This document shows positions 52,455 through 62,691 of a DNA stretch of 64,000 bases, piece by piece. A program made the translations under genes and the position numbers. Location: positions 496,001 through 560,000 of the forward strand of contig NZ_JAASQU010000002.1 in NCBI RefSeq assembly GCF_011762005.1, written 5' to 3'. Below the pieces are notes generated by a model. That model was not told the origin of the DNA and did no database searches. It saw only the letters and a list, made by a program, of their open reading frames with translations. The stretch comes from Qipengyuania flava (GTDB taxonomy: Bacteria; Pseudomonadota; Alphaproteobacteria; Sphingomonadales; Sphingomonadaceae). Every line of letters starts with the position of its first letter. Within the stretch, counting starts at the first letter, position 1.

Positions 52455-52814
52455 CTAGACCATGAAGCTTTCGCCGCAGCCACATGCGCCCTTCGCGTTG
52501 GGATTCTCGAACACGAAGCCGGCAGTGAAATCGTCTTCCACCCAATCCATCGTGCTGCCGATCAGGTACAGCACGCTGGCGCTGTCGATATAGAACGTGC
52601 CACCGGGCGTTTCGATCTTCTCGTCGAATTTGGCTTCCTCGGTGACGTAGTCGACCGAATAGGCGAAGCCCGAACAGCCGCGACGCGGAGTCGACAGCTT
52701 CACGCCGATCGCATCGGCCGGCGCCTGCGCCATCAGATCGGCCACGCGTTGCTCTGCAGCCTCGGTCAGCACCACGGCGGCCTTGGGTGCGGGGCGGGTC
52801 TTGGTCTCGCTCAT
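52455..52814 (-). CDS. sufA: A-type Fe-S carrier, SufA/IscA
   Basis: A 119-residue carrier that passes Fe-S clusters from the SUF scaffold to target proteins. The three cluster cysteines are Cys47 in RRGCSGFAY, and Cys111 and Cys113 in GACGCGESF, near the end. The core has VLTEAAEQRVADLM, YSVDYV and FYIDSASVLYLIGSTMDW. Length is slightly above average because of a charged N-terminal extension. The start shares one base with the stop of the sufT-like gene (TAATG). It is last in the suf operon. Confidence 0.95.
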   Translation of the reverse strand: MSETKTRPAPKAAVVLTEAAEQRVADLMAQAPADAIGVKLSTPRRGCSGFAYSVDYVTEEAKFDEKIETPGGTFYIDSASVLYLIGSTMDWVEDDFTAGFVFENPNAKGACGCGESFMV

Positions 52815-53320
52815 TACAGCATCCCCAGCTCGAGGCGCGCCTCATCGGTCATCTTGTCCGGACCCCACGGCGGATCCCATACGAGATTGACTTCGGCATC
52901 GCGTACGCCCGGCACGCTTGCGGCACGCAGTTCAACTTCGCCCGGCATGGTTTCGGCCACGGGGCAATGCGGCGTGGTCAGCGTCATGGTGACTGTCACA
53001 TCGCTTTCGTCATCGACCTCGACCCCGTAGATCAGCCCGAGATCGTAGATATTCACCGGGATTTCCGGATCGTAGATCTCTTTCAACGCATCGATTACCG
53101 CCTGCTGCAGCTTGCCGCCGGGACCAGCCGCGCTCTCTTCTTCGGGCTTCTTCGCAAGGAAGCCTTCGAGATAGTCGCGCTTGCGCTCCATCGTCGCGCG
53201 CGCCGTCTCTTCCTCGTCGACGGCGTCTTCCACGCGCGCACGCGGCGGCTTGCCGGTTGCGACATCCGCCGGCGAAGGCGCGGCGATGAAATCCTGATCG
53301 GTATTCGTTTCTTCGCTCAT
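52814..53320 (-). CDS. SUF-associated DUF59 (MIP18) protein, SufT-like
   Basis: A 168-residue protein starting at the ATG at 53320 behind AGAGGAT. The N-terminal 65 residues are acidic and disordered. The C-terminal DUF59/MIP18 domain has IDALKEIYDPEIPVNIYDLGLIYGVEV, VTMTLTTPHCPVAETMPGEV and VNLVWDPPWGPDKMTDEARLELGML. The active-site cysteine is in the PHCP motif. SufT helps Fe-S cluster maturation. It sits between sufS and sufA, overlapping both. This is the common alphaproteobacterial suf arrangement. Confidence 0.92.
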   Translation of the reverse strand: MSEETNTDQDFIAAPSPADVATGKPPRARVEDAVDEEETARATMERKRDYLEGFLAKKPEEESAAGPGGKLQQAVIDALKEIYDPEIPVNIYDLGLIYGVEVDDESDVTVTMTLTTPHCPVAETMPGEVELRAASVPGVRDAEVNLVWDPPWGPDKMTDEARLELGML

Positions 53321-54534
53321 CCGAAGATCCTCTGGGTGCGGTCTATGCCGCGCAGCAATGCGGCAATGTCGGTTTCGTCGGAATACAATCCAAAGCTGGC
53401 GCGGGCAGTAGCGGTTACGCCGAGATGATCCATCAGCGGCTGCGCGCAATGGTGCCCGGCACGGATCGCGACGTTCTCTTCATCCAATATGGTGCCGAGA
53501 TCGTGCGGGTGAACCCCCTCGATCGCGAAGCTAACGATGCCCGCGCTTTCTTCCGGCCCGTACAGCGTCACTGAGTTGAGCGACCGCAGTTCGTCGCGCA
53601 GCTGCCTCGCCAATGCGCTTTCATGCGCAAAAAGCTGATTCGGGCCCAGCGCGTCGACGTAGTCTATCGCCGCGTGGAGCGCGATCGCCTCGGTGATCAT
53701 TGGCGTTCCGGCCTCGAAACGCTGCGGTGGTGGCGCGTAGGTGGTCTTTTCGAAAGTCACGCGGTCGATCATCGCGCCGCCGCCCTGCCAGGGAGGCATG
53801 GCATCGAGGATGTCCTCGCGCGCCCACAGCACGCCGATCCCAGTCGGACCGTAAAGTTTGTGGCCGGAGAAAGCGTAGAAATCGCAATCGAGCGCGGCCA
53901 TGTCGAGCGCCATGCGCGGTGCGGCCTGGCAGCCGTCGAGCATGATCTTCGCGCCGACCGAATGGGCGAGGTCCGCCGCGGCGCGCGCATCGAGCACGCT
54001 GCCGAGCACGTTCGAGACATGCGCCAGCGAAACCAGCTTGGTGCGCTGAGTGAGCAGCGCTTCGAGCGCACCGAGATCGATGCGGTGGTCTTCGGTCAGC
54101 GGGCAGACGTCGATCTGCGCGCCCGTGCGCTCGGCGACCATCTGCCAGGGCACGATGTTCGAATGGTGTTCGAGCGTGGAGAGGACGATGCGGTCGCCCT
54201 CGCCGATATTGGCCATGCCCCAGCTCGCTGCGACGAGATTGATTGCCTCGGTCGCGCCGCGCACGAAGACGATCTCATTTTCGGATCGGGCACCCATGAA
54301 ATCGGCGGCGCGCCGGCGCGCGGCCTCGTAGCCCAGCGTCATCTGTGCGCTGCGGCCATAAACCCCGCGATGGACCGTCGCATAATCGCTGCCCAGCGCG
54401 CGGTTCATCGCATCGACCACGGCCTGCGGCTTCTGCGCCGAAGCCGCCGTGTCGAGATAATGCCACGGCGAACCGTCGGGCGCGACCAGCCCGGGAAAAT
54501 CCGCCTTGCGGGTCAGAGTCGCCGCGTCGGTCAC
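53317..54534 (-). CDS. sufS: Cysteine desulfurase SufS
   Basis: PLP enzyme that releases sulfur from cysteine for Fe-S assembly. The 405-residue product has YLDTAASAQKPQAVVDAM, YATVHRGVYGRSA, the TLEHHSNIVPWQ motif, LDGCQAAPRM, the PLP-binding lysine in FSGHKLYGPTGIGVLW and the catalytic cysteine in IRAGHHCAQPLM. These are class V aminotransferase features of the SufS (type II) group. It overlaps sufD upstream and sufT downstream by four bases each. A SufE or SufU partner is not visible in the window. Confidence 0.97.
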   Translation of the reverse strand: MTDAATLTRKADFPGLVAPDGSPWHYLDTAASAQKPQAVVDAMNRALGSDYATVHRGVYGRSAQMTLGYEAARRRAADFMGARSENEIVFVRGATEAINLVAASWGMANIGEGDRIVLSTLEHHSNIVPWQMVAERTGAQIDVCPLTEDHRIDLGALEALLTQRTKLVSLAHVSNVLGSVLDARAAADLAHSVGAKIMLDGCQAAPRMALDMAALDCDFYAFSGHKLYGPTGIGVLWAREDILDAMPPWQGGGAMIDRVTFEKTTYAPPPQRFEAGTPMITEAIALHAAIDYVDALGPNQLFAHESALARQLRDELRSLNSVTLYGPEESAGIVSFAIEGVHPHDLGTILDEENVAIRAGHHCAQPLMDHLGVTATARASFGLYSDETDIAALLRGIDRTQRIFG

Positions 54535-55289
54535 AGCGCCTTGTCCACCTTGTCGAGCGCCACGCGCATCATCCTCTCGCGCAGTTCCTCGTCTTCGAGC
54601 GCAACCAGCGCATCGCCGACGAAGGCCTGGACGAGCAATCGGCGCGCAAGATCGGGCGAGAGACCACGTGCCGCCATGTAAAAACGCGCGGTTTCGTCAA
54701 GCTGGCCAACGCTGGCCCCATGCGCGCATTTCACGTCGTCGGCGAAGATCTCCAGTTGCGGCACGGCGTTCACGCTGGCGCCTTTCTCGAGCAACAGGCC
54801 CTTGAAGTCCTGCGCGGCATCGGTCTTCTGCGCGTGGCGCACGACGTCGATATTGCCAAGAAAATTGCCCGTGCCGTGGCCCCAATGGACCGCGCGAACA
54901 GTCTGGTTGCTGGTCGCTTCGGGCTCGGCGTGGATCGTGCGGGTGACGAATTCGCGCACCGTGTCGCGGCCGCCGACAGTGATCCCGCCGAATTCGAAAT
55001 GGGCGCCCTTGCCGAGCGTAACCTCGATTTCGAGCCGTGCGTATTCGGCCGCTGCGAGCACCGCGAACAGCTCGCAACGCGCGCCCTCGCCCAGCGTCAC
55101 CCGCCAGCGGTGCAGTTCTGTCGGAGAGGTGTCCTCGCCGTCGGCGATCACCAGCGTATCGCGCAAGCTCTCGCCCGCGGGAACGTCGATCGTGCGCCAG
55201 GCATCGAGCGCCTCGCCCTGCAGCCGTTCGACTGCAGAATAGCGCCACGCTTCCTCGCGCCGGGTGGGAAGGGTACCGGCCTCAGGCAT
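54531..55289 (-). CDS. sufD: Fe-S cluster assembly protein SufD
   Basis: SufD joins SufB and SufC in the scaffold complex. The 252-residue protein, shorter than E. coli SufD (about 420), begins LPTRREEAWRYSAVERLQ and carries the right-handed beta-helix region (HWGHGTGNFLGNIDVVRHAQKTDAAQDFKGLLLEKGASVNAVPQLEIFADDVKCAHGASVGQLDE) with the conserved CxHGA-type motif. The end ARRLLVQAFVGDALVALEDEELRERM is typical. The compact form is normal in sphingomonads to my knowledge. It overlaps sufC by eight bases. Confidence 0.95.
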   Translation of the reverse strand: MPEAGTLPTRREEAWRYSAVERLQGEALDAWRTIDVPAGESLRDTLVIADGEDTSPTELHRWRVTLGEGARCELFAVLAAAEYARLEIEVTLGKGAHFEFGGITVGGRDTVREFVTRTIHAEPEATSNQTVRAVHWGHGTGNFLGNIDVVRHAQKTDAAQDFKGLLLEKGASVNAVPQLEIFADDVKCAHGASVGQLDETARFYMAARGLSPDLARRLLVQAFVGDALVALEDEELRERMMRVALDKVDKAL

Positions 55290-56031
55290 CCGCCATCACC
55301 GCATCGTAGCCTTCGCTTTCCAGGCGCACGGCAAGATCGGGGCCCCCGGTCTGCACGATGCGGCCCTGCGACAGGATCGAGACCTTGTCGGGCTTCACCA
55401 CGTCGAGCAGGCGCTGGTAGTGCGTGATGAGCAGCACCGCCTTGTCGGGCGCACGCATGATCGCGTTAATGCCGTCGCCGACGACACGCAGGGCGTCGAT
55501 ATCGAGCCCGCTGTCGGTTTCGTCGAGTACGGCAAACTTCGGATCGAGGATGCCCATCTGGACCATCTCGGCGCGCTTCTTCTCGCCGCCTGAGAAGCCC
55601 ACGTTCACATGGCGCTTGAGCATGTCCGGATCGAGCTTGAGCAGCCCGGCGCGGTCCTTGGCAAGCTTGAGGAATTCGCCCCCGGTCAGCGCTTCCTCGC
55701 CGCGGGCGCGACGCTGCGCGTTGAGCGCTTCGCGAAGGAATTGCAGGTTCGAAACGCCGGGGATTTCGACCGGGTACTGGAAGCCGAGGAAAAGCCCTGC
55801 AGCGGCGCGCTCGTGCGGTTCCAGATCGAGCAGATCCACGCCGTTGAACTCGACCGATCCTTGCGTCACCTCGTAACCGGGTCGACCGCCAAGCACATAG
55901 GCAAGCGTGGACTTGCCCGCGCCATTGGGGCCCATGATCGCATGAACCTCGCCCGCGGGTACGGTCAGCGTGAGGCCGTTGAGAATGGCTTTGCCGTCGA
56001 TTTCGGCGTGGAGATTGTCGATTTTCAGCAT
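55282..56031 (-). CDS. sufC: Fe-S cluster assembly ATPase SufC
   Basis: Cytoplasmic ABC-type ATPase that drives conformational change in the SufBCD scaffold. The 249-residue product starts at the ATG at 56031. It has Walker A GPNGAGKST (about 34-42), the SufC-specific YEVTQGSVEFNG and LFLGFQYPVEIPGVSN, signature FSGGEKKR, and Walker B VLDETDSGLDIDALR, followed by the H-loop ITHYQRLLDVV. It begins one base after the DUF559 gene stop. A longer frame to 56136 is not used. Confidence 0.97.
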   Translation of the reverse strand: MLKIDNLHAEIDGKAILNGLTLTVPAGEVHAIMGPNGAGKSTLAYVLGGRPGYEVTQGSVEFNGVDLLDLEPHERAAAGLFLGFQYPVEIPGVSNLQFLREALNAQRRARGEEALTGGEFLKLAKDRAGLLKLDPDMLKRHVNVGFSGGEKKRAEMVQMGILDPKFAVLDETDSGLDIDALRVVGDGINAIMRAPDKAVLLITHYQRLLDVVKPDKVSILSQGRIVQTGGPDLAVRLESEGYDAVMADA

Positions 56032-56032
56032 G

Positions 56033-56559
56033 TTACTTCCTGTCGTCGCGACGGGCCGGGCGGGTGCGCCGCGGCGTCGAACCGTATTTGGACTGGTGTG
56101 CGCGGCGTGCGGTTTCCTTGTCGCGGTAGCGCGCATTCATCGCGGCGAAGATCGGCTGCATCGCCGCCTCGACATCGTCGAGGATGGTGGCCGCAGGGAT
56201 GCGGAACACCTCGACGCCCACGCTTGCGAGACTCTTGTCGCGGCGCTTGGCTACGCGATCGTCCTGGCCTTCCTCGTCGATCGCGATGGCGAGGCCGAGG
56301 GGATGCGAGACGAAGTCGAGGATTGCCGATCCGACTACGGTGTGGCGGGTGAACTTGTACTTGCCGAAATCTTCCTTGGCGAAGCGCGCCGCAAGCGCCT
56401 TGTGTGCCTCGGTCGAATGCCGCCGCAGGTAGCGCGCGCGCTCGTGGATCTTGTCGAGCCGCTTCTCCGAAATCTCCCACCCGCGGCCCTTTTTCTTGAG
56501 CACGGGGGCGACGTCGGCGCCTTCGCTGGAATCGCGAAGCTGGAGGGTCTTGCGTTCGG

Positions 56560-56563
<4 letters not shown>
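56033..56563 (-). CDS. DUF559 endonuclease-like domain protein inside the suf operon
   Basis: A 176-residue protein starting at a GTG that overlaps the sufB stop (GTGA) and ending one base before sufC. The core [80 protein letters not shown] follows the DUF559 (Vsr-like, PD-(D/E)XK fold) layout, with candidate acids in TEAH, ILDF and IAIDEEGQ. The usual EIDG motif is altered to IDEEG. Basic tails flank it. There is no restriction or methylase partner. Its place between sufB and sufC ties it to Fe-S assembly, either by function or as a passenger. Confidence 0.8.
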
Positions 56564-58037
<1,474 letters not shown>

Positions 58038-58041
<4 letters not shown>

Positions 58042-58448
58042 GCAATCTCTCTTTCGCGCGCCAGCTGGGTCAGCGGGATCGCCGCCAGTGCACCGCGCAA
58101 TGCCTCGTTGACGACCGGCCAATGCGGTTTGACCTGACATTCGTGTTCGACCGAGCAATCTGCCCCTTCGACGCAGGCGGTCAGGGCAATCGGCCCTTCG
58201 ACCGCCTCGACGATATCGGCGACCGTGATCGCCGCCGCCGGTCGGGCGAGCTGCAACCCGCCACCCGCACCACGGCTCGATCGCAGCAATCCTGCCGCCG
58301 ACAGCTTGCTAACCAGCTTTTGCACCGTGGGCACCGGCAGGCCGGTTTCGGCAGCAAGCTCGGCCGCGCTGGTTTTCGCCCCGCCGCAATGGCGCGATGC
58401 CGCACACATTGCGACGACGGCATAATCGGCGAGGTTGGAAAGGCGCAT
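58038..58448 (-). CDS. Rrf2 family regulator of the suf operon, IscR-like
   Basis: A 136-residue Rrf2 repressor from the ATG at 58448 ([15 protein letters not shown]), chosen because a palindrome and promoter lie just upstream; an ATG at 58481 would put the palindrome inside the coding region. The winged helix has [38 protein letters not shown]. Three cysteines, 92, 98 and 104, in [14 protein letters not shown] form the usual Fe-S ligand set, so it should sense cluster or iron status. It leads the suf operon and likely represses its own promoter. Known relatives are IscR and SufR-type regulators. Confidence 0.92.
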
Positions 58449-58452
58449 ATCA

Positions 58453-58475
58453 AATCGGACCAAATTGTTCCGATT
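58453..58475. promoter_or_regulatory. Candidate operator of the suf operon
   Basis: AATCGGA (58453-58459) and TCCGATT (58469-58475) are perfect 7 bp complements, with C..AAATT..G symmetry in the 9-base centre. It lies four bases before the regulator start at 58448 and just after the likely transcription start. This is a classic autorepression position. Confidence 0.65.
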
Positions 58476-58478
58476 GGC

Positions 58479-58507
58479 CAATTAGGTGGCTGCCCGCCGT
58501 TTTTCAA
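58479..58507 (-). promoter_or_regulatory. Candidate suf operon promoter
   Basis: On the minus strand TTGAAA (58502-58507) is followed after exactly 17 bases by TAATTG (58479-58484). It is a good housekeeping-type match. Transcription would begin at about 58472, inside the palindrome. Confidence 0.55.
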
Positions 58508-58538
58508 CGGCAAACAGCCTCTTGCGAGTCGTTAGCAG

Positions 58539-59498
58539 TCAGAAGTCGTCGAGCGGATCGTTGCCCAGTTGTTCGCTCTCGCCCGAGCCGAAGAGATTGA
58601 CCGAGCTGTAGCCATCGGGGCCGAGCATTTCGTTGATGCTCGAACCCGCACCAGGCATCAGGCGCTTGGGCGTTCTTCCGGTGAAGAACCGGATCTCCTT
58701 GATCAGATGCGCCTGGTCATAGAACGCTTCGCGAATCTCGGCTTCGATCAGTTCGGGCAATTGCGGCATCGATAGCAGCGTGGCCGCGCGCACCGCGCGA
58801 TAGCGACGCACCAGCCGCACGGGTGACTGGCCGAAGAACTGCGCTACGAGCCGTTGCGCCTGCCGTTTCGAGTAAGGAAGACGGGCGTAGAGATCATCGA
58901 GCTCGGGCTTGAACGAGCTCGACAACCACTCGAGCGTCTTGTCGATGACCGTCAGATGCTGTTCCGGCAGGCGCGACAACCCGCGACGAATGATGTCGCA
59001 CATCGCGTCGAGCAGCGCCGCATCGTCGACTTCGCCGGCGCTCCAGCGTTGCGCCAGGCCGGACAGGGTCTGCGCAGTGCTGTCTTCCAGAACGGTGCCG
59101 GGCTGGAGGAAGCAATCGTGATAATCGTGAACCGAAAGGCCGGAAAGCGCCGCCCAACCACGGAAGTTGATCGACGCACCAAACAGCACGGCAGGACCGT
59201 TGACGCTGAAATTGCGCGCCTGGCAAAGCGGGGCGAGAAAGAAGGCGTCGCTGGTTTCGGCGACCTCGTCGTCGAACTGCATTCGCCCGACGCCCTTGGC
59301 GAAGACCACCATCTGGCCCGAATAGGCCGGCAACACATCGTCGAGCTGCTCGTCACCCAGACGCCAGATGTAAAGAGAGTTGAGGTAGGGCGCGAGATCG
59401 GTCGGCGCCGCTACGAATTCGAATGAATGCGGCGCCTCGCCACCCGGCAAAACCGACAACCCCCCGGCCCCATGTCTACTTCCACACGAATTGTACAA
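58539..59498 (-). CDS. AraC family transcriptional regulator
   Basis: A protein of up to 319 residues, with the start uncertain: no in-frame ATG precedes the conserved part, and TTG codons at 59498 and further in (about 59459 and 59447) are candidates, the inner ones behind GGGGGG. The N-terminal 180 residues are a beta-rich ligand-binding region (YLNSLYIWRLGDEQLDDVLPAYSGQMVVFAKG, FFLAPLCQARNFSVNGPAVLFGASINFRGWAAL). The C-terminal HTH has LYARLPYSKRQAQRLVAQFFGQSPVRLVRRYRAVRAATLL and AFYDQAHLIKEIRFFTGRTPKRL, the AraC double helix-turn-helix. Residues after about 285 are disordered and acidic. Its target is not evident. Confidence 0.87.
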   Translation of the reverse strand: MYNSCGSRHGAGGLSVLPGGEAPHSFEFVAAPTDLAPYLNSLYIWRLGDEQLDDVLPAYSGQMVVFAKGVGRMQFDDEVAETSDAFFLAPLCQARNFSVNGPAVLFGASINFRGWAALSGLSVHDYHDCFLQPGTVLEDSTAQTLSGLAQRWSAGEVDDAALLDAMCDIIRRGLSRLPEQHLTVIDKTLEWLSSSFKPELDDLYARLPYSKRQAQRLVAQFFGQSPVRLVRRYRAVRAATLLSMPQLPELIEAEIREAFYDQAHLIKEIRFFTGRTPKRLMPGAGSSINEMLGPDGYSSVNLFGSGESEQLGNDPLDDF

Positions 59499-59599
59499 AT
59501 ACGTCAGCGAGGCACGAAGCGCAATCGCTTAGTAAACAATGCGTTCAGGCTGGTTCGGCGGTGCCTTGCGAGTCGCAGGCGAACGCGTGGATTCGGCAA

Positions 59600-59710
59600 T
59601 AAAAAAAGGGGGGGCGACCCCGAAAGGTCTCCCCCCTTGAAGTCGAGAACTCGTTGCAGAAATGCTCCGAGCCCTTCGGGTCGCAAGGGCGTGTTAGGCC
59701 GAGTCTCGCC
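59600..59710 (-). ncRNA. Candidate small RNA with strong intrinsic terminator
   Basis: The 353-base stretch 59500-59852 has no convincing gene. On the minus strand it ends in a strong intrinsic terminator (59601-59638) although no minus-strand gene lies upstream of it. A TACAAT -10-like element at 59717-59722 would start a transcript near 59710, giving an RNA of about 110 bases. The transcript contains the stems GCCCTT/AAGGGC and CGAG-TT-CTCG before the terminator. No good -35 is seen. ORFs across it (60 or 96 codons) are poor. Confidence 0.5.
59601..59638 (-). terminator. Intrinsic terminator on the minus strand
   Basis: On the minus strand a long stem (AAGGGGGG pairing with CCCCCCTT, and GACC/GGTC next to the loop, one mismatch) is followed by seven T residues. 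It is the clearest intrinsic terminator in the window. The other strand has only two T residues after the stem. Confidence 0.8.
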
Positions 59711-59852
59711 GGATTGATTGTATGCAAGCGACAGGATCAGGGATGGTCCCTAAGGAAGCCTACGCAGATTCGCCCGGTGACTGCGCCCGCGATGTGGGCG
59801 AATCCGATTGCCAATCTCGACACATTCCGCGCCGCGCGGCATGGCGCGGGGC

Positions 59853-60881
59853 ATGCTGTTCGACCTCGCCCGCCCCGCCCTCTTCGCAATCGATCCCGAA
59901 CGCGCGCATCGGCTGACCGTGCGCGCACTTGCGCTGGCAGGTCGCCGCGGGCTGCCCGCAGCCGGCGCGCTCGCGATCGATGTCGCCGGGCTCGGCTTTC
60001 CCAACCCGCTGGGCATGGCCGCCGGGTTCGACAAGGATGCCGAAGTTCCCGATCAATTGCTCGGCCTCGGCTTCGGATTCGCCGAGGTAGGATCGATCAC
60101 CCCGCGACCGCAGGCAGGCAATCCAAGGCCGAGGCTGTTTCGCCTGGTCGAGGACCGCGCGGTGATCAACCGGATGGGCTTCAACAATGGCGGTGCGGAA
60201 GTAGCGCGCGATCGGCTCGTGCGCCGCGCCGGTCGGCCGGGGATCGTGGGCATCAACGTCGGCGCCAACAAGGACAGCGAAGATCGAATCGCCGACTATG
60301 TCGCCATGACTCGCGTGATGGCACCGCTCGCCTCCTACCTCGCAGTGAATATCTCCAGCCCCAACACGCCCGGATTGCGGGCCTTGCAGGACGAAGGCGC
60401 GCTTACCGGTCTGCTCGATGCCGTCATCGAAGCGCGTGGCACTGCGGGGCCCCCCGTCTTCTTGAAGGTTGCGCCCGATCTCGAGTCGGCGGACATCGAC
60501 GCGATTGCGCGCATCGCCCTCGACCGTAAGTTGGGCGCGCTGATCGTTTCCAACACGACCATTACGCGCCCCGCGCTCCTGTCTGCCAATGCCCGAGAGA
60601 CCGGGGGGCTTTCGGGCGCACCATTGCGCGATCTTGCCCAGCAGCGCCTGCGCGACTTCCGCAAAGCGACCGGGGGTGCGATCCCGCTGGTCGGGGTCGG
60701 CGGGATCGCCAGTGCGGAAGACGCCTGGGCCCGCATCCGTGCGGGCGCCAGCCTGGTGCAGCTGTACAGCGCCATGGTTTACGGTGGTCCGGGCCTCCCG
60801 CGCCGCATCCTGCGGGGGCTCGAAGCCTTGATGCGGCGCGATGGCTTCGCTTCGATTGCCGAAGCGGTCGGAAGCGAATAG
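59853..60881 (+). CDS. pyrD: Dihydroorotate dehydrogenase (quinone), class 2
   Basis: Membrane-associated FMN enzyme that oxidises dihydroorotate with quinone in pyrimidine synthesis. The 342-residue product from the ATG at 59853 starts MLFDLARPALFAIDPERAHRLTV, the amphipathic membrane-binding helix of class 2 enzymes; an ATG at 59841 is an alternative. It has NPLGMAAGFDKDAEV, EVGSITPRPQAGNPRPRLFR, INRMGFNNGGAE, VNISSPNTPGLR with the catalytic serine, FLKVAPDL, IVSNTTI and VGVGGIASAEDAWARIRAGASLVQLYSAMVYGGPG. All motifs are intact. Confidence 0.97.
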   Translation: MLFDLARPALFAIDPERAHRLTVRALALAGRRGLPAAGALAIDVAGLGFPNPLGMAAGFDKDAEVPDQLLGLGFGFAEVGSITPRPQAGNPRPRLFRLVEDRAVINRMGFNNGGAEVARDRLVRRAGRPGIVGINVGANKDSEDRIADYVAMTRVMAPLASYLAVNISSPNTPGLRALQDEGALTGLLDAVIEARGTAGPPVFLKVAPDLESADIDAIARIALDRKLGALIVSNTTITRPALLSANARETGGLSGAPLRDLAQQRLRDFRKATGGAIPLVGVGGIASAEDAWARIRAGASLVQLYSAMVYGGPGLPRRILRGLEALMRRDGFASIAEAVGSE

Positions 60882-60891
60882 CGTCACCCCG

Positions 60892-62607
60892 ATGAAGATC
60901 ATGCTCCCCCTGTCGCTGCTGGCAGTTACCCTCGCCGGTTGCGCGACCCCGCCGCAAATCGCATCCGCGCCCGCAGAACCCGCACCGTCCTTCGCCGGAT
61001 CGGTCAGCGCTGCCGATCCACGGGCACAGGCCGCAGGCGAAGCCATGCTCGCAAGGGGCGGCAGTGCGACCGATGCCGCCATTGCAATTATGCTGGCGCT
61101 TACGGTGGTCGAACCGCAAAGCTCGGGGATCGGCGGCGGCGGGTTCATGGTGCGCGGCACTGCCGATGGCGTGGTCAGCACCTTCGACGGGCGCGAAACC
61201 GCACCGGCGGGCGCCACGCCCGAATGGTTTCTCGACGCGTCGGGCAAGTTGCCCCCGCGCAGCGAATCGGTGCGCAGCGGCCTTTCGGTCGGGGTGCCCG
61301 GTAATATCGCCCTGGCTGCCAAGGCGCATGCAGCGCATGGCAAGCTGCCATGGGCCGACCTCTTCGCACCGGCCATTGAACTCGCGCGCGATGGGTTCGA
61401 GGTGAACCCGCGCCTCAATGGAATGCTCGCCAGCGCGAAGGACCGTTCGGCGCATTCCGCTGCGGCACGCGCGCTGTATTTCCAGGCTTCGGGCGAGCCG
61501 CGCCCGGTGGGCGCGATCATCGTCAACGAAACGCTCGCCAAGACGTTCGAGACCATCGCCGAAGCCGGGCCGGGCGCTTTCTACTCCGGGGCATTGGCGC
61601 AAGAGATTGCCAGCACCGTTGCCGATGATACGCCGCACGCCGGCGCGATGACCCCCGCCGATATCGCCGGTTACGAGGCAAAGGAACGCGAGCCGGTCTG
61701 CGGCAGCTATCGCGCCTATCGCATCTGCGCGATGGGGCCGCCCACCTCCGGAGGCGTAGCCGTGCTGCAGATGCTCGGCCAGCTTGAACGTTTCGACCTC
61801 GCCGAAATGGGGCTGCGCAACCCGCGCACCTGGCATCTGTTCGTCGAATCGCAGCGACTCGCCTATGCCGATCGCGAACTCTACCTCGCAGATAGCGACT
61901 TTGTCTCGGTCCCGCTGCCCGGCCTTGTCGATCCCGAATATCTGGCGGGCCGAAGTGCCCTGATCGCCGCCGATGCGCGGCTTGCCGAGGCACAACCGGG
62001 CACGCCCCCCGGCGCAGACCGGTCGCTCGCGGATGGCGACGAGCCCGAGGAACACGGCACGTCGCATTTCGCGGTCGTCGACGGGAGCGGGGTGATGATC
62101 AGCTATACCTCGACCATCGAGGGGGCCTTCGGGTCCGGTCTGATGGCCGGCGGCTTTTTCCTCAACAACGAACTGACCGATTTCAGTCGCTCGCCCGAGG
62201 TCGACGGTCGCCCGGTCGCAAACCGCGTAGAGCCCGACAAGCGTCCGCGCAGCTCGATGGCGCCGACCGTGGTCTACGATCCGCAGGGGCAGCCCTTCCT
62301 CGCGGTAGGTGCTGCAGGTGGCAGCACCATTCCCGTGCAGACCGCACGCAGCATCATCGGTGCGATCGATTTCGGCCTTTCGGCTCAGGAAATTCTCGCG
62401 CTTCCCTTCATCATGGCCTTTGGCGACCGCCTCCTGCTCGAACAGGGCACCTGGCTCGAGGAGCAGGCGGAAGCGTTTCGTGCGCTCGGCCATGGCGAGG
62501 TGCTGGTTCGCGAAGCCCCGGTGAAAGGTGGCGCGGTGCTGCGCGGGGCGGATGGCTGGGAAAGCGCGCGCGATCCGCGCCTGCAGGGGCAGATCGAAAT
62601 CCCCTGA
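60892..62607 (+). CDS. ggt: Gamma-glutamyltransferase, lipoprotein
   Basis: Self-cleaving N-terminal nucleophile hydrolase that breaks down glutathione or transfers gamma-glutamyl groups in the periplasm. The 571-residue product starts at an ATG ten bases after pyrD, with a lipoprotein signal MKIMLPLSLLAVTLAGC (Cys17). It has SSGIGGGGFMVRG near residues 79-91, AYADRELYLADSDFV, and the cleavage site EEHGTSHFAVVD with nucleophile Thr390. SSMAPTVVY and AAGGSTIPVQTA follow in the small subunit. Length matches the family. It seems to be cotranscribed with pyrD, whose function is unrelated. Confidence 0.94.
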   Translation: MKIMLPLSLLAVTLAGCATPPQIASAPAEPAPSFAGSVSAADPRAQAAGEAMLARGGSATDAAIAIMLALTVVEPQSSGIGGGGFMVRGTADGVVSTFDGRETAPAGATPEWFLDASGKLPPRSESVRSGLSVGVPGNIALAAKAHAAHGKLPWADLFAPAIELARDGFEVNPRLNGMLASAKDRSAHSAAARALYFQASGEPRPVGAIIVNETLAKTFETIAEAGPGAFYSGALAQEIASTVADDTPHAGAMTPADIAGYEAKEREPVCGSYRAYRICAMGPPTSGGVAVLQMLGQLERFDLAEMGLRNPRTWHLFVESQRLAYADRELYLADSDFVSVPLPGLVDPEYLAGRSALIAADARLAEAQPGTPPGADRSLADGDEPEEHGTSHFAVVDGSGVMISYTSTIEGAFGSGLMAGGFFLNNELTDFSRSPEVDGRPVANRVEPDKRPRSSMAPTVVYDPQGQPFLAVGAAGGSTIPVQTARSIIGAIDFGLSAQEILALPFIMAFGDRLLLEQGTWLEEQAEAFRALGHGEVLVREAPVKGGAVLRGADGWESARDPRLQGQIEIP

Positions 62608-62691
62608 TGCCATCGCTTGCCGTAGGATCGGTGGCGGCCTAAGCCTTGCGCTCTGGGTCAATCTGAGAACAGAACCGCTGAGGAGCCTGCC

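Noticed and set aside
59427-59717. 96-codon plus-strand ORF before pyrD
   Set aside because: Arginine-rich, crosses a strong hairpin, has no ribosome-binding site or family resemblance; the region is better read as a terminator and possible sRNA.
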